Source of the DNA: Algoriphagus halophilus | Lineage (GTDB): Bacteria; Bacteroidota; Bacteroidia; Cytophagales; Cyclobacteriaceae | DNA length: 64,000 nucleotides | NCBI RefSeq assembly: GCF_900129785.1 | Contig: NZ_FSRC01000002.1 | Location: 992,001 to 1,056,000, forward strand | Reading direction: 5' to 3' | In this document: in pieces, positions 51,201-60,225 of the stretch | How positions within the stretch are numbered: the first letter of the stretch is position 1 | Layout: the number at the start of each line of letters is the position of its first letter | Notes under the pieces: generated by a model | What the model saw: the letters and a program-made list of their open reading frames with translations, nothing else | Database searches by the model: none | Told to the model about the DNA's origin: nothing | Translations under genes and position numbers: made by a program

Positions 51201-51913
51201 AATGCTTCCTTCAATTCTTCATTTAAAATTTTGGAAATGTGTTCCTGATAGAATTTTACAAATGATCCATATTCGTTTGATTCTGGGTTACCTGGATAAA
51301 AAAGTGGTTTTTGAACATAGAAATCCGGCAGTTCCAACCCGTTTGGAAAAGGTGTAGTGACATTGGAAGATTTGGTCAGGATTTTATCTAAATCTGCTTG
51401 AGAAACAAGTAATCTCCGGATGGAAAATAGTCGGTCTTTCCCTCTGTCATCGCAGGCATTTCCTAAGCAAGATTTGAGATCCTTATCAAAAATTTCAAGG
51501 AAAATCAGCACATACTTATTGTTTAAAAAATTGGCTGGATTGGTCAATTTTTTTACTCCTGTATTATCCTCTGGTATTTCTGTGAGTAGTTCAAAAAGAG
51601 ATACCTCATGATCGACATCCTTGAAAGGTTTGTATTCAACTCCTTCTGGCAATTGGTAAGGTCTATAATGAGTTGCTTTAAACGTGCCCGCTTGGATTAA
51701 AAAGCCTTCCGAAGTTATTCCAAGTCCTTTGGATATTTGTAATCCCTGCGGAAATGGTTGGATTTGCATTCCGCATACATTCCCGATTCCAATTAGTTTT
51801 GATCGGGTCAGCCTCCCCTGCTGATCCAAGTATGAGGTAAGTTGATTTAACTGCGAACTGGTCAGTACCTGGCTGCCTTCAAAAATCGGATAAGTTGAAA
51901 TAATCTGGCTCAT
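48266..51913 (-). CDS. large eCIS accessory protein with Ig-like and carboxypeptidase-regulatory-like domains
   Basis: A 1215-residue protein. The N-terminal 'GSQVLTSSQLNQLTSYLDQQGRL' segment and the following ~700 residues are helical and have no named domain that I recognise. A Cys cluster 'YCCECTPCLEAC' lies near residue 730. Next is a bacterial Ig-like domain ('NDFLTSGRTYEV' to 'FTGIDSFQYILRD'), then a ~98-residue module, a CarboxypepD_reg-like beta domain ('AIEGKVTSIDGKELPEVHVY'), and a second copy of the module. The end looks like a HeH/LEM helix ('DTKARLIEKLLG'). It sits between baseplate and tape-measure genes; a fibre-, cap- or baseplate-linked role is inferred. Confidence 0.7.
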   Translation of the reverse strand: MSQIISTYPIFEGSQVLTSSQLNQLTSYLDQQGRLTRSKLIGIGNVCGMQIQPFPQGLQISKGLGITSEGFLIQAGTFKATHYRPYQLPEGVEYKPFKDVDHEVSLFELLTEIPEDNTGVKKLTNPANFLNNKYVLIFLEIFDKDLKSCLGNACDDRGKDRLFSIRRLLVSQADLDKILTKSSNVTTPFPNGLELPDFYVQKPLFYPGNPESNEYGSFVKFYQEHISKILNEELKEALSLTFKTFEPILGKSYGFENPFESSTLSDQWDGINSILTADPNEIHGIQYLWDFAKELIKAYLEFKSVAQELWYTCPSDSSLFPLHLMLGRARVDLETQNQFLKYRHGFIQPPIFNQQKLLAETCVQRHRRLVLLFEQLELGIFNREEFEKFPVKITPSVEKIGLLGDRAIPYYYDIKSKSNLSTWYSLEENWVDPGIPQLISTKRMGVQSYDNQPDVEATEASNPLETPLFYDLESYPFLRIEGHLSKSLGETVSQLKKLIIQFNLPIHVDVLHLGEIEETEIVENCGWKDLQEEYSFQRRIVVGFIKGLKDIFEYATEYAEKNEEEDFTEEELYQKASETLEMLLSMAAALPECLKDLQWENFQNAYKKLLQLLIDFVLIDQKLLEEIKVDPNKENEVDFFNGLLMRISPFLYQILDLLFFSKLQRVYTSYQSRLLLILRSNQFSNYLKKHPGLTHEAGVLKAGTFFLLHDPKQERIIGDFSLPYYCCECTPCLEACTEDAIVLPPFARPDYAIAFTEKSTRLEITINDFLTSGRTYEVILLGNNSVQNGQIKKLPNSNTIEYISAKGFTGIDSFQYILRDTESKLSDQGKVSILVKGIEGCYSVDILACWGMERVRQALEERKIDASNEDDQRALELLLSSLQKTKGFTDEDLNSGILEEDAERLALLSCLGIATDGMSYQQMEEAILNHQAQNCGGVIIPECDSMAIEGKVTSIDGKELPEVHVYIEGVDSDTFTDGSGNYSLQFPFPGQTVIFEFEGFVTQEVDVCNQKLVNVTLSPSAQQARECYSIAIISTWEENFIREVAKTRGVQNPSGDLTSVIVGLLTNLRESKGFTSSELADTTVSNFERQKMILESVGVDTSLMKPEQFVSAILSYQNSNCGSRTEDMIIVRAESLPEAELKKYLDTNRVSYLPGADKTVLVETFNAHTTDSTITKKDLEIFKKETLLKLSEEKSIEVRPSDTKARLIEKLLGKK

Positions 51914-51923
51914 AATCGTTTAG

Positions 51924-54900
51924 TTAAAATTCTCCCAATGAAGAGGAGTTGAGAATAATGGAGTTTTCCAAATTGTCCCCTTCATCACAGTCGTGAAGTG
52001 TGCCGACAGGGTAGACATTTCGGATTTTTGCAAGGGCTTCAATAAGCCTTTCTAATGAATCGGAGAGCTCTTTGGGCTCTTGATTTACCTTCAGAGATTC
52101 CAAAAGCCATAATTTCCAGGCGATCTCCAGGTCTTTCATATGTTTGGGACTGATCCAACAAAGGGTAAGGAAGACATGAGAAGGAGCTTCTTTTTTGATC
52201 TTCTTTTCCAGAAATCTTCGGTAATCAGTACTAGTAAATCTCCCTGCCCAATAGGGTAATATGACATGTGCCATACAAGTGTATGGATCATCTAGCGTGC
52301 ATACACATGCTTCCTCGGCATGTGGATCTAGTAGTTTATCTTCCAAAACTTCTGTAGAGTACCCACCCATTCCATCAGGCACTTGGTACTTTCCTTTGAT
52401 CTTGGGACGAAGAAGTATGTGTTCTATCAAATGTGTCCCCTCATGACTGAAAAATTCCTGAACAAAAAATTCCTGGACTTTTTGGATTGCCAATTGATCT
52501 GCGCCTCCGGCAATTTGAAAGGAATCTACCTGAGTCGCTATTACTTCAAACGACCTTTTAATAATGACCTGACCTCCTGGTTGTTCCTCAGTATTTTCTG
52601 GGTCTTCAATCAAATCAGGTCTGGGCTCCTCTTTGGTAACCAAAATAGTTTGACCATCTTCTTCCCGTACTTTGAGAAGTACATATTCAATTTCATATTT
52701 CTTGAGACCGATTATTAGATGAATATCAATCTTATTCAGATCTTTAAAATTGGTTTGATGGAGCCCATTTATTTTCAATTCATGTTTTTCGATATCCAAT
52801 CCAATGATTTCAAAAGCCCTTTCAAACTTGATGTTATCCCCTTTGGGAGGAAGTGGAGAAGATTTGATCTGGATGAAAGGACCTTGGGCAATTGCCTCAG
52901 AAATTGTTAATACAATCGGTTCAAATCCTTCTTGTTCTAACCAAAGGTCGCCCCAATCTCCGTTTTGAATTGCCTGAGCGAATGGATCGTTGAAATTGGA
53001 TTCAAAGCTTTTGGTCAATAGGCCTCCGCGAATTGGATCAGTTAAGGAAAATTTATAGGGGTCAGTGTAAGGAGCGGGGTCAGTAAGGTATGCGAACTCC
53101 ATGACTCCTGCAGTACAAATCTGCCAAATGAGTTCTTCCAGCCGTGCCTCTGCCAATGTTTGAAGTTCTGCCTCTGAGGTAGCATCTGGGACTTCAACCT
53201 CCAAACTTCCTGTCAATAATGGGTTGCCAGTTCCAAATGGGGAATCTTTTAGGGTGTATTCCAATAGGTAAGTTGGAGGGGCAGGAGCTAGACTTACGGT
53301 AATGCTTGTTTCCCAAAATGCATCTAAAGCCAGACTTAAATTTTTCCTGTTGGCTAGGGAGTTATAAAGGAATTCATTTCTGAAAAGTTGCCAAACTTCA
53401 ATCAGAGCTAAATCCGTATCTCCTCCTTCCATATCATCTCCAAAGTCTATTTTGAAGCTAGTTCCCAAGTCTTCATCTTTCCAGCTTAAGACAAAATAAA
53501 ATCCAGAATCCCCGGAAAGTATGGAATAGTTCTCCAGATTGGATCCTATCATCAAAATGGTTTCAAGGGCAATTGAAGCTTCTTCATGACTGACATAAGT
53601 ATCATCTAATTGAAAGACAATTTGATCAGAGGAATTTTTCAATCTCACTTCCCAACTTCCAGAATTCTCAAAAATTTCAAAGGAAGGAGAAAAGCGAAGC
53701 CAATCCACACCTTTTTTGTGGATACCAGTAAGACCTTGGATTCTTTCTTCTAATCCTGAAAGATTTTCCTGGTGCCAGAATTGATTTCCTATGGCGTAAT
53801 CAAAGCCTTTCCCTCTTTGAGAAGAGATTTTTGGGTATTTATTCAGAAAAGTCAGCTTATCCTCTATTAACCTTATTTGGCCTTGCGTTGGATTGAGTCG
53901 CAATGCCAGTAATCCGTAATCAGTAAACTGTTCAGCGAAGCGAGCAAGCAAATGATCCAAAAACCGATTTTTTCGGATATAAAAATCTTCTGGGCTCTCT
54001 GTGATTTCTTTGACTTTCGTTCTTAAGCCTACCAGGTCCTTCCAAAGTGAATCTCCATTGGGAACGAGATTTTCCAAACTTTTGGAGAAATAAGTGGCAT
54101 CAATAGCTGAGTTCCCAAATTCATCTTTGCTTTGATCCAATGAAAACAGGTGCCTGACATTGGCCAGTTGACTGAGGTAATTGACAAGCAACTGTTCAAA
54201 TACCATTAAATAGGATTTCAATTGACTTGCCTGTACCAAATTAGGCCTTCCTTGGGAGGTTGGCAGAAGCCCGGCTTCAGTAATTCCATAAACTAAAGGG
54301 AAGTCATTTTGAATGGATTCATAATCTTCCAGGTTTCTGTAATTTCCTCGGGGCAGATTAAAATCTAATTTGGGGTAATAGATTTTTTGTTGCCGCTCTT
54401 CAGATTGGAATTGATCCAAGAGATCTTCTACGTTTTCCCGATTTGCTCTAAAAGGCAGCTCCTCTTTGTAATAGGTGATTTTAGAGAGTTCAATATTTAG
54501 TCTTGGTACATAATATTGATCCACAGCCAATTCCAAACACCATCTTACGCTCTTTGAAGAGATGGATCCTGACTGATTGTCCTGGGGTTTGTTGGCGATT
54601 TGTATGCTTTTTACCGCTAATACTCCTTCAATATCCATGATAATATGGATGAGATCGGAAACATGGATGCTGGACATTCTTTCCGCTTTCTTCAAGTCTT
54701 CCTTGTCGATAAAACCATGCTTTAGGAGTGGTCCTTCAAATATTTTTTCTGTTGGAGTACATTGTGATTCCTCCCAATCCCCTAAAAAGACCTGATCATC
54801 ATCCATAAGGACAGGGGAGGGGAAGTTTGGACTCAAACTGATCTCACATAGATTGCCATTTTTGGGATCTAACCTAGATTGGAGCACCTCATATAATCCC

Positions 54901-56159
54901 ACATTCCCTCCAGAGCCTATGATACTTAGTTTAGATTTAGGCTTTGGTAATTCTTCTTCCCCCAGTTCAAGCCAAAGTTTTGCAGGATTCTGCTGAATTT
55001 TTGAAATAGGAAGTGCCTCGTCCTTGCAACGGTTGAGCATTTCCTCCAAGCTGAAAAAATTAACCTGTGGGGAAAGGAATGCAGAGATGGCCTGAAAGAT
55101 TTTAGCTTCAGTCTCATCGATGGGAGCATTGGGAGAAAGCTCTACATCCGCACAGACCAATATTTCTTCTACCCGCAGGGCATGAAACTCCACAAAATCT
55201 TCACAGAGGTTTCGATGAGCTTGCAAACTGGATTTGGATGCTTCCAGAATCTCATTGATTTTCGTGACTTTTTTCAAATAAAAAGAAAGGTTCCCCTCTT
55301 CATTTTCATACGTGAACTCGTTGACCTGATTGCTAAGGGTACCCATTCCAGTTAAAGCTTCCAGACCTTCAGGAACTAGTTTATTACCTTCTATATGTAT
55401 TAGTTTGGTAGGACCGATTTTATATTCCAATTGAATATTGTCCGGGACATTTTGAAATTGGATTTCAATGGAATGAATTTTTTTCCTGATGGATAATGGA
55501 TCGTTCCAATCTACCTCTTGGGTATCCCAGCGTGGAAATTCAATCTGTATATCGATGACCACCCCCGAAAAATCTGGGTGTTCATCGACTAGGATCTCCA
55601 TACTGATCTTATTTTCATTGAGATCACCTAGTTTTTCACAGGTATCAAATTCCAAAAGAACGTCGTAAAGGATTCCGAGCTGCAGGGCCTTTTCGCTACT
55701 TGGAAATGGTTGATAGGCTAGTGATTTTTCTTTTCGGTCCGGGAAGATTTCAATTTCATTAGTTTCCCTTAAAATGATCCAGGCATTTTTTATCCCAGCT
55801 CTCGGGCAGTCTGAATCCTCTACATCCACCACTTCGACATCCATTAGCAATTTCCGGTAATCATTGATGGTCACTGGAGTGCTTGGTAATATTTGGGAGG
55901 GAGTAAAAAACTGGTTTTTCAAACTTCCATTTTCTTCAGCTAATAAGTCTTCGATGGGGAAATTGCTACGGTAGCCTAAATCAGTAATGGCAAAGCACAA
56001 GACCTCTAATATGGTAACCCCAGGATCATGGCTATTGAAATCAGTCCATATTTTTCCACCTATTCTTTGGATATAACCTATTGCTTCTGTTCGCAATAGT
56101 TCATAATCCATGCTATTGCTGGTGGGTTTTGCTTTCGATATGGTGATAGATTTTTCCAT
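51924..56159 (-). CDS. eCIS baseplate wedge protein (baseplate J-like, second copy)
   Basis: A 1411-residue protein from the ATG at 56159; a TTG at 56171 would add four residues. The N-terminal 'GKIWTDFNSHDPGVTILEVLCFAITDLGYRS' region is the baseplate-J/gp6-like signature and lies near residue 35. The C-terminal part has a 'HEGTHLIEHILLRPK' segment and a Cys pair 'EEACVCTLDDPYTCMAH'. Together with the upstream gene it corresponds to the two large wedge proteins (Afp11/Afp12-like) of eCIS baseplates. It begins 8 bases after the upstream stop. Confidence 0.82.
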   Translation of the reverse strand: MEKSITISKAKPTSNSMDYELLRTEAIGYIQRIGGKIWTDFNSHDPGVTILEVLCFAITDLGYRSNFPIEDLLAEENGSLKNQFFTPSQILPSTPVTINDYRKLLMDVEVVDVEDSDCPRAGIKNAWIILRETNEIEIFPDRKEKSLAYQPFPSSEKALQLGILYDVLLEFDTCEKLGDLNENKISMEILVDEHPDFSGVVIDIQIEFPRWDTQEVDWNDPLSIRKKIHSIEIQFQNVPDNIQLEYKIGPTKLIHIEGNKLVPEGLEALTGMGTLSNQVNEFTYENEEGNLSFYLKKVTKINEILEASKSSLQAHRNLCEDFVEFHALRVEEILVCADVELSPNAPIDETEAKIFQAISAFLSPQVNFFSLEEMLNRCKDEALPISKIQQNPAKLWLELGEEELPKPKSKLSIIGSGGNVGLYEVLQSRLDPKNGNLCEISLSPNFPSPVLMDDDQVFLGDWEESQCTPTEKIFEGPLLKHGFIDKEDLKKAERMSSIHVSDLIHIIMDIEGVLAVKSIQIANKPQDNQSGSISSKSVRWCLELAVDQYYVPRLNIELSKITYYKEELPFRANRENVEDLLDQFQSEERQQKIYYPKLDFNLPRGNYRNLEDYESIQNDFPLVYGITEAGLLPTSQGRPNLVQASQLKSYLMVFEQLLVNYLSQLANVRHLFSLDQSKDEFGNSAIDATYFSKSLENLVPNGDSLWKDLVGLRTKVKEITESPEDFYIRKNRFLDHLLARFAEQFTDYGLLALRLNPTQGQIRLIEDKLTFLNKYPKISSQRGKGFDYAIGNQFWHQENLSGLEERIQGLTGIHKKGVDWLRFSPSFEIFENSGSWEVRLKNSSDQIVFQLDDTYVSHEEASIALETILMIGSNLENYSILSGDSGFYFVLSWKDEDLGTSFKIDFGDDMEGGDTDLALIEVWQLFRNEFLYNSLANRKNLSLALDAFWETSITVSLAPAPPTYLLEYTLKDSPFGTGNPLLTGSLEVEVPDATSEAELQTLAEARLEELIWQICTAGVMEFAYLTDPAPYTDPYKFSLTDPIRGGLLTKSFESNFNDPFAQAIQNGDWGDLWLEQEGFEPIVLTISEAIAQGPFIQIKSSPLPPKGDNIKFERAFEIIGLDIEKHELKINGLHQTNFKDLNKIDIHLIIGLKKYEIEYVLLKVREEDGQTILVTKEEPRPDLIEDPENTEEQPGGQVIIKRSFEVIATQVDSFQIAGGADQLAIQKVQEFFVQEFFSHEGTHLIEHILLRPKIKGKYQVPDGMGGYSTEVLEDKLLDPHAEEACVCTLDDPYTCMAHVILPYWAGRFTSTDYRRFLEKKIKKEAPSHVFLTLCWISPKHMKDLEIAWKLWLLESLKVNQEPKELSDSLERLIEALAKIRNVYPVGTLHDCDEGDNLENSIILNSSSLGEF

Positions 56160-56167
56160 TAATTTGT

Positions 56168-59100
56168 TCAAAAAGCTTCATCTAAATCTTCTACTGAAGG
56201 AATGCTGGCAGCAGGCTTGACAATATTATCTTCACAGAGACAGTCCTCTGTTTCCAATACTTCTATCAAATGGTCTCCATAGGTATTGACCTTTCCAATA
56301 GATCCTAAAATTGAAACACCTCTACTTCCTTTGGCTTCCTCTACTCTTTTTTTGGAAAGGATGTCACCTGAAATAGGATTAATGACTAAGTGGTAAAGTT
56401 CAAAGCAGGTTAAGTAGTCCACATAATCCAGTTTTTCCACAAAATGTAAGACCACAGAACTGTGGAGGGATTCATTGAATGTCCAATCAAAATCAGTCTC
56501 AAAGGCCCAGGGAGAAAGGAATTGTTTGAGGTCATCTTCTAATTTCCGGGCATAAAAATTTTTGTCTGCCCAAGCATGGAATCGAACTTTGGTTTTAACT
56601 TGAATTTCTTCATATACTGGATTGACCACATGTAGTAAAACTCCAGGAGGGTAAATCTTTGTCACGAACTCACGAATGGACTCCAGTTGAGCTACGCTGG
56701 TTTTGGGTCTTAAAGGGTCTACGGCATTTTTATTTTGAACATTAGAAATGACCAATAAGGTGACATGCCTTGGAGCCAATGCTCGATATTTTGTCAAATC
56801 TCCATCATAGGAGGTATGATTTAGGCACTTGACCTGATAGACTTCAGGAAATTGACCAAGTACCAAGTGCTCGTAATCCCACAATGTAATCGCTCGCTGC
56901 TTATGCCTTAAGCGTTCACTAACTCGCTGGTAGAAATCTTCGGGGGCTTCTTCTGTCTTTCCTCCAAAAGAAGAAAAAGGCTGCTGAATTTTATTGATGG
57001 CAGCGTTTCCAATTTTTAGCTTACTAATGGTTTCTGTGGGGATCACTTTTGCAACCCTCAAAGGATCATTTTCATTAGACTCAAATTCAGCTTTGATGGC
57101 CTGTGCCATTATGCCAATAAAATCAGGGATCGCGTCAGAATTTTGAGACACTGAAGCTTTGATCCAAGTAAGTTGATCTGGTAAAATACTGTGCTGGTTA
57201 TCAGCAGCTCTAGGCATGGCAAAGGCCAACATTCCGGATTGGATTAAGCCATTGGTTTCATCTTTTAAGACAGAATATTGATCAAATGGTATCCATTTAT
57301 TCCCTGCTAAATAACTCCAGTTGATTTCGGGAATCAATTTTTCTGGGTTGGCAGTACCATCCAGCACTTGGATCAACACCTGGATATTTTGGGATATTTG
57401 ATGATCTGAAAATCCTATCATGAGTTCCCCTTCCTGTTCATAATGAGGTAGCAAAGGAATGGGAATCGTATCTTCAGATACCAACGCTTCTCCAAATGCC
57501 CCAATATGGAAGAATCCATCATGGGGAGTCTTCAACAAATCCATCTCTATTTCGGAGCTATAGTCTAACTTGACGGATTGGAGCTCTGGAGTATAAGGTT
57601 CATTCGGAAGGGCTGGGGTTTCTGCTAAAGCACCCTCAGCAAATAATTTGGTGTATTCTTTATGACCAAAGTCCGGAGAATTCAATTTCAGTCGAATGAA
57701 CCCTCTTCTAATCTCTGGAGATAGTTGAGAAAAAGGTTCTAGATCAGGGGCTGGAGAAATATGTTTCCAAACGTCTTCATTTAAAGAAATGGTTCTATTT
57801 TCAGAAAGAGGAGCCCCGTCTGCAGCAGAAAATAATTTATTCTCGGAGGAAATGGGTGTCCACTCTTTTCTGTTTAAGAAATCCACCTCTACACTGAAAC
57901 TTTCATTGTTTCTGGTAGAGTATTTTGAATAATGATCTTCAAATCCTTTTTCATCTTCTGGTAAACCATGCCATTGAAGATGAAGGTCTAAAGAGCTTAA
58001 AGATTTACTGAACACCTCTTGACTTCCCACATAAAAATTGGAGCCTTTTACAGGTCTGAAACCAAATGGTTTAATGTTTTTACCTAAAGGAAGGACCGTT
58101 TGGTCATTTTGAAGGACCAAGGTTTCAACCCCTGTAACCTCAACAGAAATATTACCATTTGTTACGGAACAGTTTTTTAAGATATCGTAGCCATAGCTCT
58201 GTGAGGTATTGGCCAAATTGATTTTCATTACCGGAGATTCGGTATGAATACTTTGTAATAGTACTTCCTCCTGATATGGAACAACGGCAGGATCTTCAGG
58301 CAAGAGCTGGCAGCGAAGAATTAGGTCTATTCGATCATCTAGTTTGATCAATTGGTGTTTTGCTTGTCGAAAAGTGTATAACAAGTCCTGGTATTTATCT
58401 TCACCGATACCTCGCACTTCTTTGACCTGCTCTATAGAAGCGAATTTTTTTGAAGGAAGTGAGTTTCTTTTACTTAATATATTTTTAGCGGCGACTTCCC
58501 CTATATCATACCCTTTAAATGGGCGGTGTTTTCCAAATTCCGGATTATCTATTACGGGTCCGAATTGAGGTTCTATGCCTGCAATTTCTTTCCAATGGGT
58601 TACTTTGTTCAAAAATTCCAAGGCAGCGGATTTCTCATCAGAAGTATCATTTTCCCATCCAATAGTGGCTGGGATCCACTCTTCCTCACCGCTAAACCAG
58701 ATTTCAAAGGTTTCATTTAAGGCAAGTTTTTGGAGTTCCTCAAACAGGCCTTCTTCAGGTTCAAAGCTTAGTTTGAGTGACACTTTTCTTAGTCCTTCTC
58801 CGAGTAGTAGGATAGGGGATGCTACAGCAAATCCAATAGTCGCAAGCTCCCGGTCCTGTTCAGGAAATAATTTGGAAGGTCTGCCAAAGCTTCTCCATTG
58901 TTTTTCTTCTGAAAGAATTTCACCTCCAATTCCGTCTGCTGAATTCGCTATTTCCGATTTGTAAAGCCGACCATTTTCATCTTTATAGAGCGCTTTTAAG
59001 GCAGTGACTTCTGATTTATTCAGTACATTTTGATCGGTACTATTAAATAGAATCTCTTTCCCTAAATCATCTTTTCCTGCTTTAAATGCCGTGTTTTTTG

Positions 59101-59533
59101 GTAATTGATGAGCCTGTGTATGCTTCGCTAGTTTTAGGATGAGGTAAACTTGATCGGGTATAGCAGGTTCCTCTTTCAAATGAAGAACATCTCTATAGTA
59201 AAAATCCAGATGCCTTTTGGTTAATCCATTGATGTCTTGTTGGGCAAAATTGAAAAGCTTTAAAAATGCTAGGAATAGGGCGAAATGAGGTTTTGTAGCT
59301 TGATTTTCCTGGATTTTCTGATCAAAAAATCCTTTCCAATCGGTGGTACCGTCCCAAGGCTTTTCATTCTTGATAAATTTTAATTCTGAAGCAATTTTCA
59401 CTGCAAACTCCTGCAAATCTTCCATGTTCCGCTCATCCACTAGGACATACTCGGGCAAAAGGCTTTTTAATAACCTTTGGGTCCGGTTTGTTCCGTTTCC
59501 GGAAAGGGTAAGATCGTTGCAGTCTTTACTCAT
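56168..59533 (-). CDS. eCIS baseplate J-like wedge protein with embedded HhH motif
   Basis: A 1121-residue baseplate protein. The C-terminal third carries the baseplate J/gp47 features: 'APEDFYQRVSERLRHKQRAITLWDYEHLVL', 'FPEVYQVKCLNHT', 'REFVTKIYPPGVLLHVVNPVY' and 'VKTKVRFHAW' segments. Unexpectedly, about residues 345-390 contain a helix-hairpin-helix-like segment ('FASIEQVKEVRGIGEDKYQDLL'). The start overlaps the gp25 gene by 4 bases. It forms the baseplate wedge that triggers sheath contraction. Confidence 0.85.
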   Translation of the reverse strand: MSKDCNDLTLSGNGTNRTQRLLKSLLPEYVLVDERNMEDLQEFAVKIASELKFIKNEKPWDGTTDWKGFFDQKIQENQATKPHFALFLAFLKLFNFAQQDINGLTKRHLDFYYRDVLHLKEEPAIPDQVYLILKLAKHTQAHQLPKNTAFKAGKDDLGKEILFNSTDQNVLNKSEVTALKALYKDENGRLYKSEIANSADGIGGEILSEEKQWRSFGRPSKLFPEQDRELATIGFAVASPILLLGEGLRKVSLKLSFEPEEGLFEELQKLALNETFEIWFSGEEEWIPATIGWENDTSDEKSAALEFLNKVTHWKEIAGIEPQFGPVIDNPEFGKHRPFKGYDIGEVAAKNILSKRNSLPSKKFASIEQVKEVRGIGEDKYQDLLYTFRQAKHQLIKLDDRIDLILRCQLLPEDPAVVPYQEEVLLQSIHTESPVMKINLANTSQSYGYDILKNCSVTNGNISVEVTGVETLVLQNDQTVLPLGKNIKPFGFRPVKGSNFYVGSQEVFSKSLSSLDLHLQWHGLPEDEKGFEDHYSKYSTRNNESFSVEVDFLNRKEWTPISSENKLFSAADGAPLSENRTISLNEDVWKHISPAPDLEPFSQLSPEIRRGFIRLKLNSPDFGHKEYTKLFAEGALAETPALPNEPYTPELQSVKLDYSSEIEMDLLKTPHDGFFHIGAFGEALVSEDTIPIPLLPHYEQEGELMIGFSDHQISQNIQVLIQVLDGTANPEKLIPEINWSYLAGNKWIPFDQYSVLKDETNGLIQSGMLAFAMPRAADNQHSILPDQLTWIKASVSQNSDAIPDFIGIMAQAIKAEFESNENDPLRVAKVIPTETISKLKIGNAAINKIQQPFSSFGGKTEEAPEDFYQRVSERLRHKQRAITLWDYEHLVLGQFPEVYQVKCLNHTSYDGDLTKYRALAPRHVTLLVISNVQNKNAVDPLRPKTSVAQLESIREFVTKIYPPGVLLHVVNPVYEEIQVKTKVRFHAWADKNFYARKLEDDLKQFLSPWAFETDFDWTFNESLHSSVVLHFVEKLDYVDYLTCFELYHLVINPISGDILSKKRVEEAKGSRGVSILGSIGKVNTYGDHLIEVLETEDCLCEDNIVKPAASIPSVEDLDEAF

Positions 59534-59943
59534 AATTTCAAGTCAGTTGCCTCTATGAATAAATAAGGATAAACCAAGTTTCTTCGGTTGTTGGTGGAGA
59601 TGATGACATAGGTAATTATTACCTCAACTTTGCCATCCTGATATTCTGGTCTCAGGTCGATGTCTTCCACTTTTACTCTCGGTTCATGAAAAAGAATGGC
59701 TTTTTTGATCCGATTACTGATCATAGTGGCGGTGGTAACATTCAGGGCTTCAAATAATAAATCTTCCATATTGGCCCCATAATCCGGCCTCATTACCCGT
59801 TCTCCAAGTGTAGTGTTTAGTAGAATGATTAGACTTTGTTGAATGTCTTCCTCATTTTCGGCCAAGTTTACTTGTAGGCTTTCTGAATTAAAACCTACTG
59901 GAAACCCCCAGCCTCTTCCTAAAAATGATTCTTGCTCTTCCAT
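59530..59943 (-). CDS. GPW/gp25 family baseplate protein
   Basis: A 137-residue lysozyme-like baseplate component (T4 gp25 / Afp9-like). Signature parts are 'FLGRGWGFPVGF' near the start, 'GERVMRPDYGANMEDLLFE' in the middle and 'RVKVEDIDLRPEYQDGKVEV'. It has only a structural function, nucleating the sheath at the baseplate. It overlaps the wedge gene by 4 bases and lies 1 base after the PAAR gene. Confidence 0.93.
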   Translation of the reverse strand: MEEQESFLGRGWGFPVGFNSESLQVNLAENEEDIQQSLIILLNTTLGERVMRPDYGANMEDLLFEALNVTTATMISNRIKKAILFHEPRVKVEDIDLRPEYQDGKVEVIITYVIISTNNRRNLVYPYLFIEATDLKL

Positions 59944-59944
59944 G

Positions 59945-60223
59945 TTATCCTATAATTACCGTTGGTTCTCCTACAGCAGCTGAAGCGCCACAAACACAAG
60001 TGTCACCTACTCTCAATGCGGGTTTTCCTCCGATCAGAACTGTAGTGCTTCCAATGAGAAAAGCACTTACTGTCGGTTGATGTGAATTAGGAGGCAGTGA
60101 ACAGGCATGATTATCACCCATCACTGCCGCTGGAAGCCCTCCGATTAAGACAGTGGATTCTCCAGGACCTAAAATGGTTCCTCCGTGGTTGGTTGTATCT
60201 GTAATTCTTGCTGCTGCTGGCAT
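59945..60223 (-). CDS. PAAR-domain spike tip protein
   Basis: A 92-residue PAAR protein, almost all domain: 'PAAARITDTTNHGGTI' at the start, 'STVLIGGLPAAVMGD', 'STTVLIGGKPALRVGD' and a final 'GEPTVIIG'. The His and Cys residues (HGG, 'NHACSLPPNSH', 'DTCVCG') fit the metal site at the cone apex. It sharpens the VgrG-like spike encoded just upstream (2 bases away). No toxin extension is attached. Confidence 0.95.
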   Translation of the reverse strand: MPAAARITDTTNHGGTILGPGESTVLIGGLPAAVMGDNHACSLPPNSHQPTVSAFLIGSTTVLIGGKPALRVGDTCVCGASAAVGEPTVIIG

Positions 60224-60225
60224 GA

